A DNA stretch of 17,026 nt, from contig SDVU01000225.1 of assembly GCA_016256075.1 (NCBI GenBank), positions 1 through 17,026 of the forward strand. The letters are read 5' to 3'. The notes under the pieces are model-generated. The model was given only the letters and a program-made list of their open reading frames with translations, was not told the origin of the DNA and ran no database searches. Positions 16,605 to 17,026 of this stretch are shown here, piece after piece. Position 1 is the stretch's first letter; every line of letters begins with the position of its first letter. This DNA is from Dictyocoela muelleri (lineage: Eukaryota; Microsporidia). The position numbers and the translations under genes are program-made.

Positions 16605-17026
16605 AAAATATATTCCAATTTACTTTTTAATAACCCTTATGACCGTATTAAGAATGGTTTTTTCCTTTATGAAATCTCGAATACATCATGTAATAATTAT
16701 ATTAAAGATATTAGGGTCGAAGAGAATCCAAATCATGACTGTTCAACAGAAAATATTTTTCAATTACCAAGAAATATTTGTTTAAAATATATGTTTTTTG
16801 AGTCACTTGATAGTTTTAAAAAAGTAAGTGCAGACAAAAATTATGATGATAAAAGTGAAATGATAAATCTGACCAGATTTCCATGGGATTCAAATAAAAT
16901 GGATAAATTTGTGAAATTCAACACCCAACCACCTACTTTTAAACTCACTATAAATGATTTCTTTGATTTGCTTGAAATGATAAATTTTTATCAAGTTCAT
17001 GATAAAGATAAACCTGAAATTTACGG
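16605..17026 (+). CDS. Partial open frame, unrecognised protein
   Basis: An uninterrupted frame of 140 codons runs from just after a TAA (16602-16604) to the window end. The first ATG in frame is 16791 (MFFESLDSFKKVSADKNY), leaving 78 codons; before it the frame is open and reads NPYDRIKNGFFLYEISNTSC and QLPRNICLKY. Amino-acid use is mixed, with Trp, Pro, Cys, His and acidic residues (INLTRFPWDSNKMDKFVKF, FKLTINDFFDLLEMINFYQV), unlike chance translation of such A+T-rich DNA, so it is probably coding. I do not recognise the family. The DFFDLLEMINFYQV helix faintly recalls the end of BTB domains or Leu-rich helical proteins, but this is not a call. Either the gene starts at 16791, or it is 5'-truncated or spliced, with SINE copy C placed just upstream. 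Confidence 0.6.

Overview
The window looks like a gene-poor, very A+T-rich stretch of a eukaryotic nuclear genome that has filled up with transposable elements. At least five lineages can be recognised: a mariner relative, four Merlin copies (IS1595/ISXO2-type transposase), two pogo/Tigger relatives, one hAT of the CGGBP1-like type, and a tRNA-derived SINE. Several non-coding foldback or long-TIR elements lie among them. No rRNA, intact tRNA, CRISPR or bacterial operon structure is visible. Low GC, many Merlin copies and an arthropod-like mariner would fit a large, repeat-rich microsporidian genome, but this is inference. A tRNA-derived SINE would be unusual there, so another A+T-rich eukaryote remains possible.

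Layout. 1-520: decayed mariner transposase, cut by the left edge. 1595-2023: SINE copy A, minus strand. 2345-2638 and 2806-3067: two different foldback elements. 3290-3726: Merlin transposase relic, minus strand. 4000-5549: Merlin element with 318-bp inverted repeats, each folding on itself, and a near-matching 8-bp target duplication. 5634-7510: a second hairpin-ended Merlin with a more decayed transposase and a heptamer repeat tract inside. 7603-9603: small palindromic elements and unassigned A+T-rich DNA, ending in a 436-bp long-TIR element. 9620-11118: SINE copy B, split by a complete 1,075-bp Merlin (9924-10998) with an exact 8-bp target duplication. 11546-12200: internally deleted pogo-like element, minus strand. 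12555-16114: a larger pogo-like element, minus strand, split by a complete 1,818-bp hAT (13485-15302) with an exact 8-bp target duplication. 16128-16563: SINE copy C. 16605 to the right edge: a 140-codon open frame that is the only candidate host coding sequence.

The transposases do not act together. They are layers of successive invasions, and two clean nestings give relative ages: SINE B is older than the Merlin at 9924, and the pogo at 12555 is older than the hAT. All the transposase genes have frame breaks. The hAT, with a 219-codon open frame, and the Merlin at 4000, with a perfect 34-bp inner repeat, look least decayed. The least ordinary items are the hairpin-ended Merlin architecture, the SINE family with its conserved core, and the two datable nestings.
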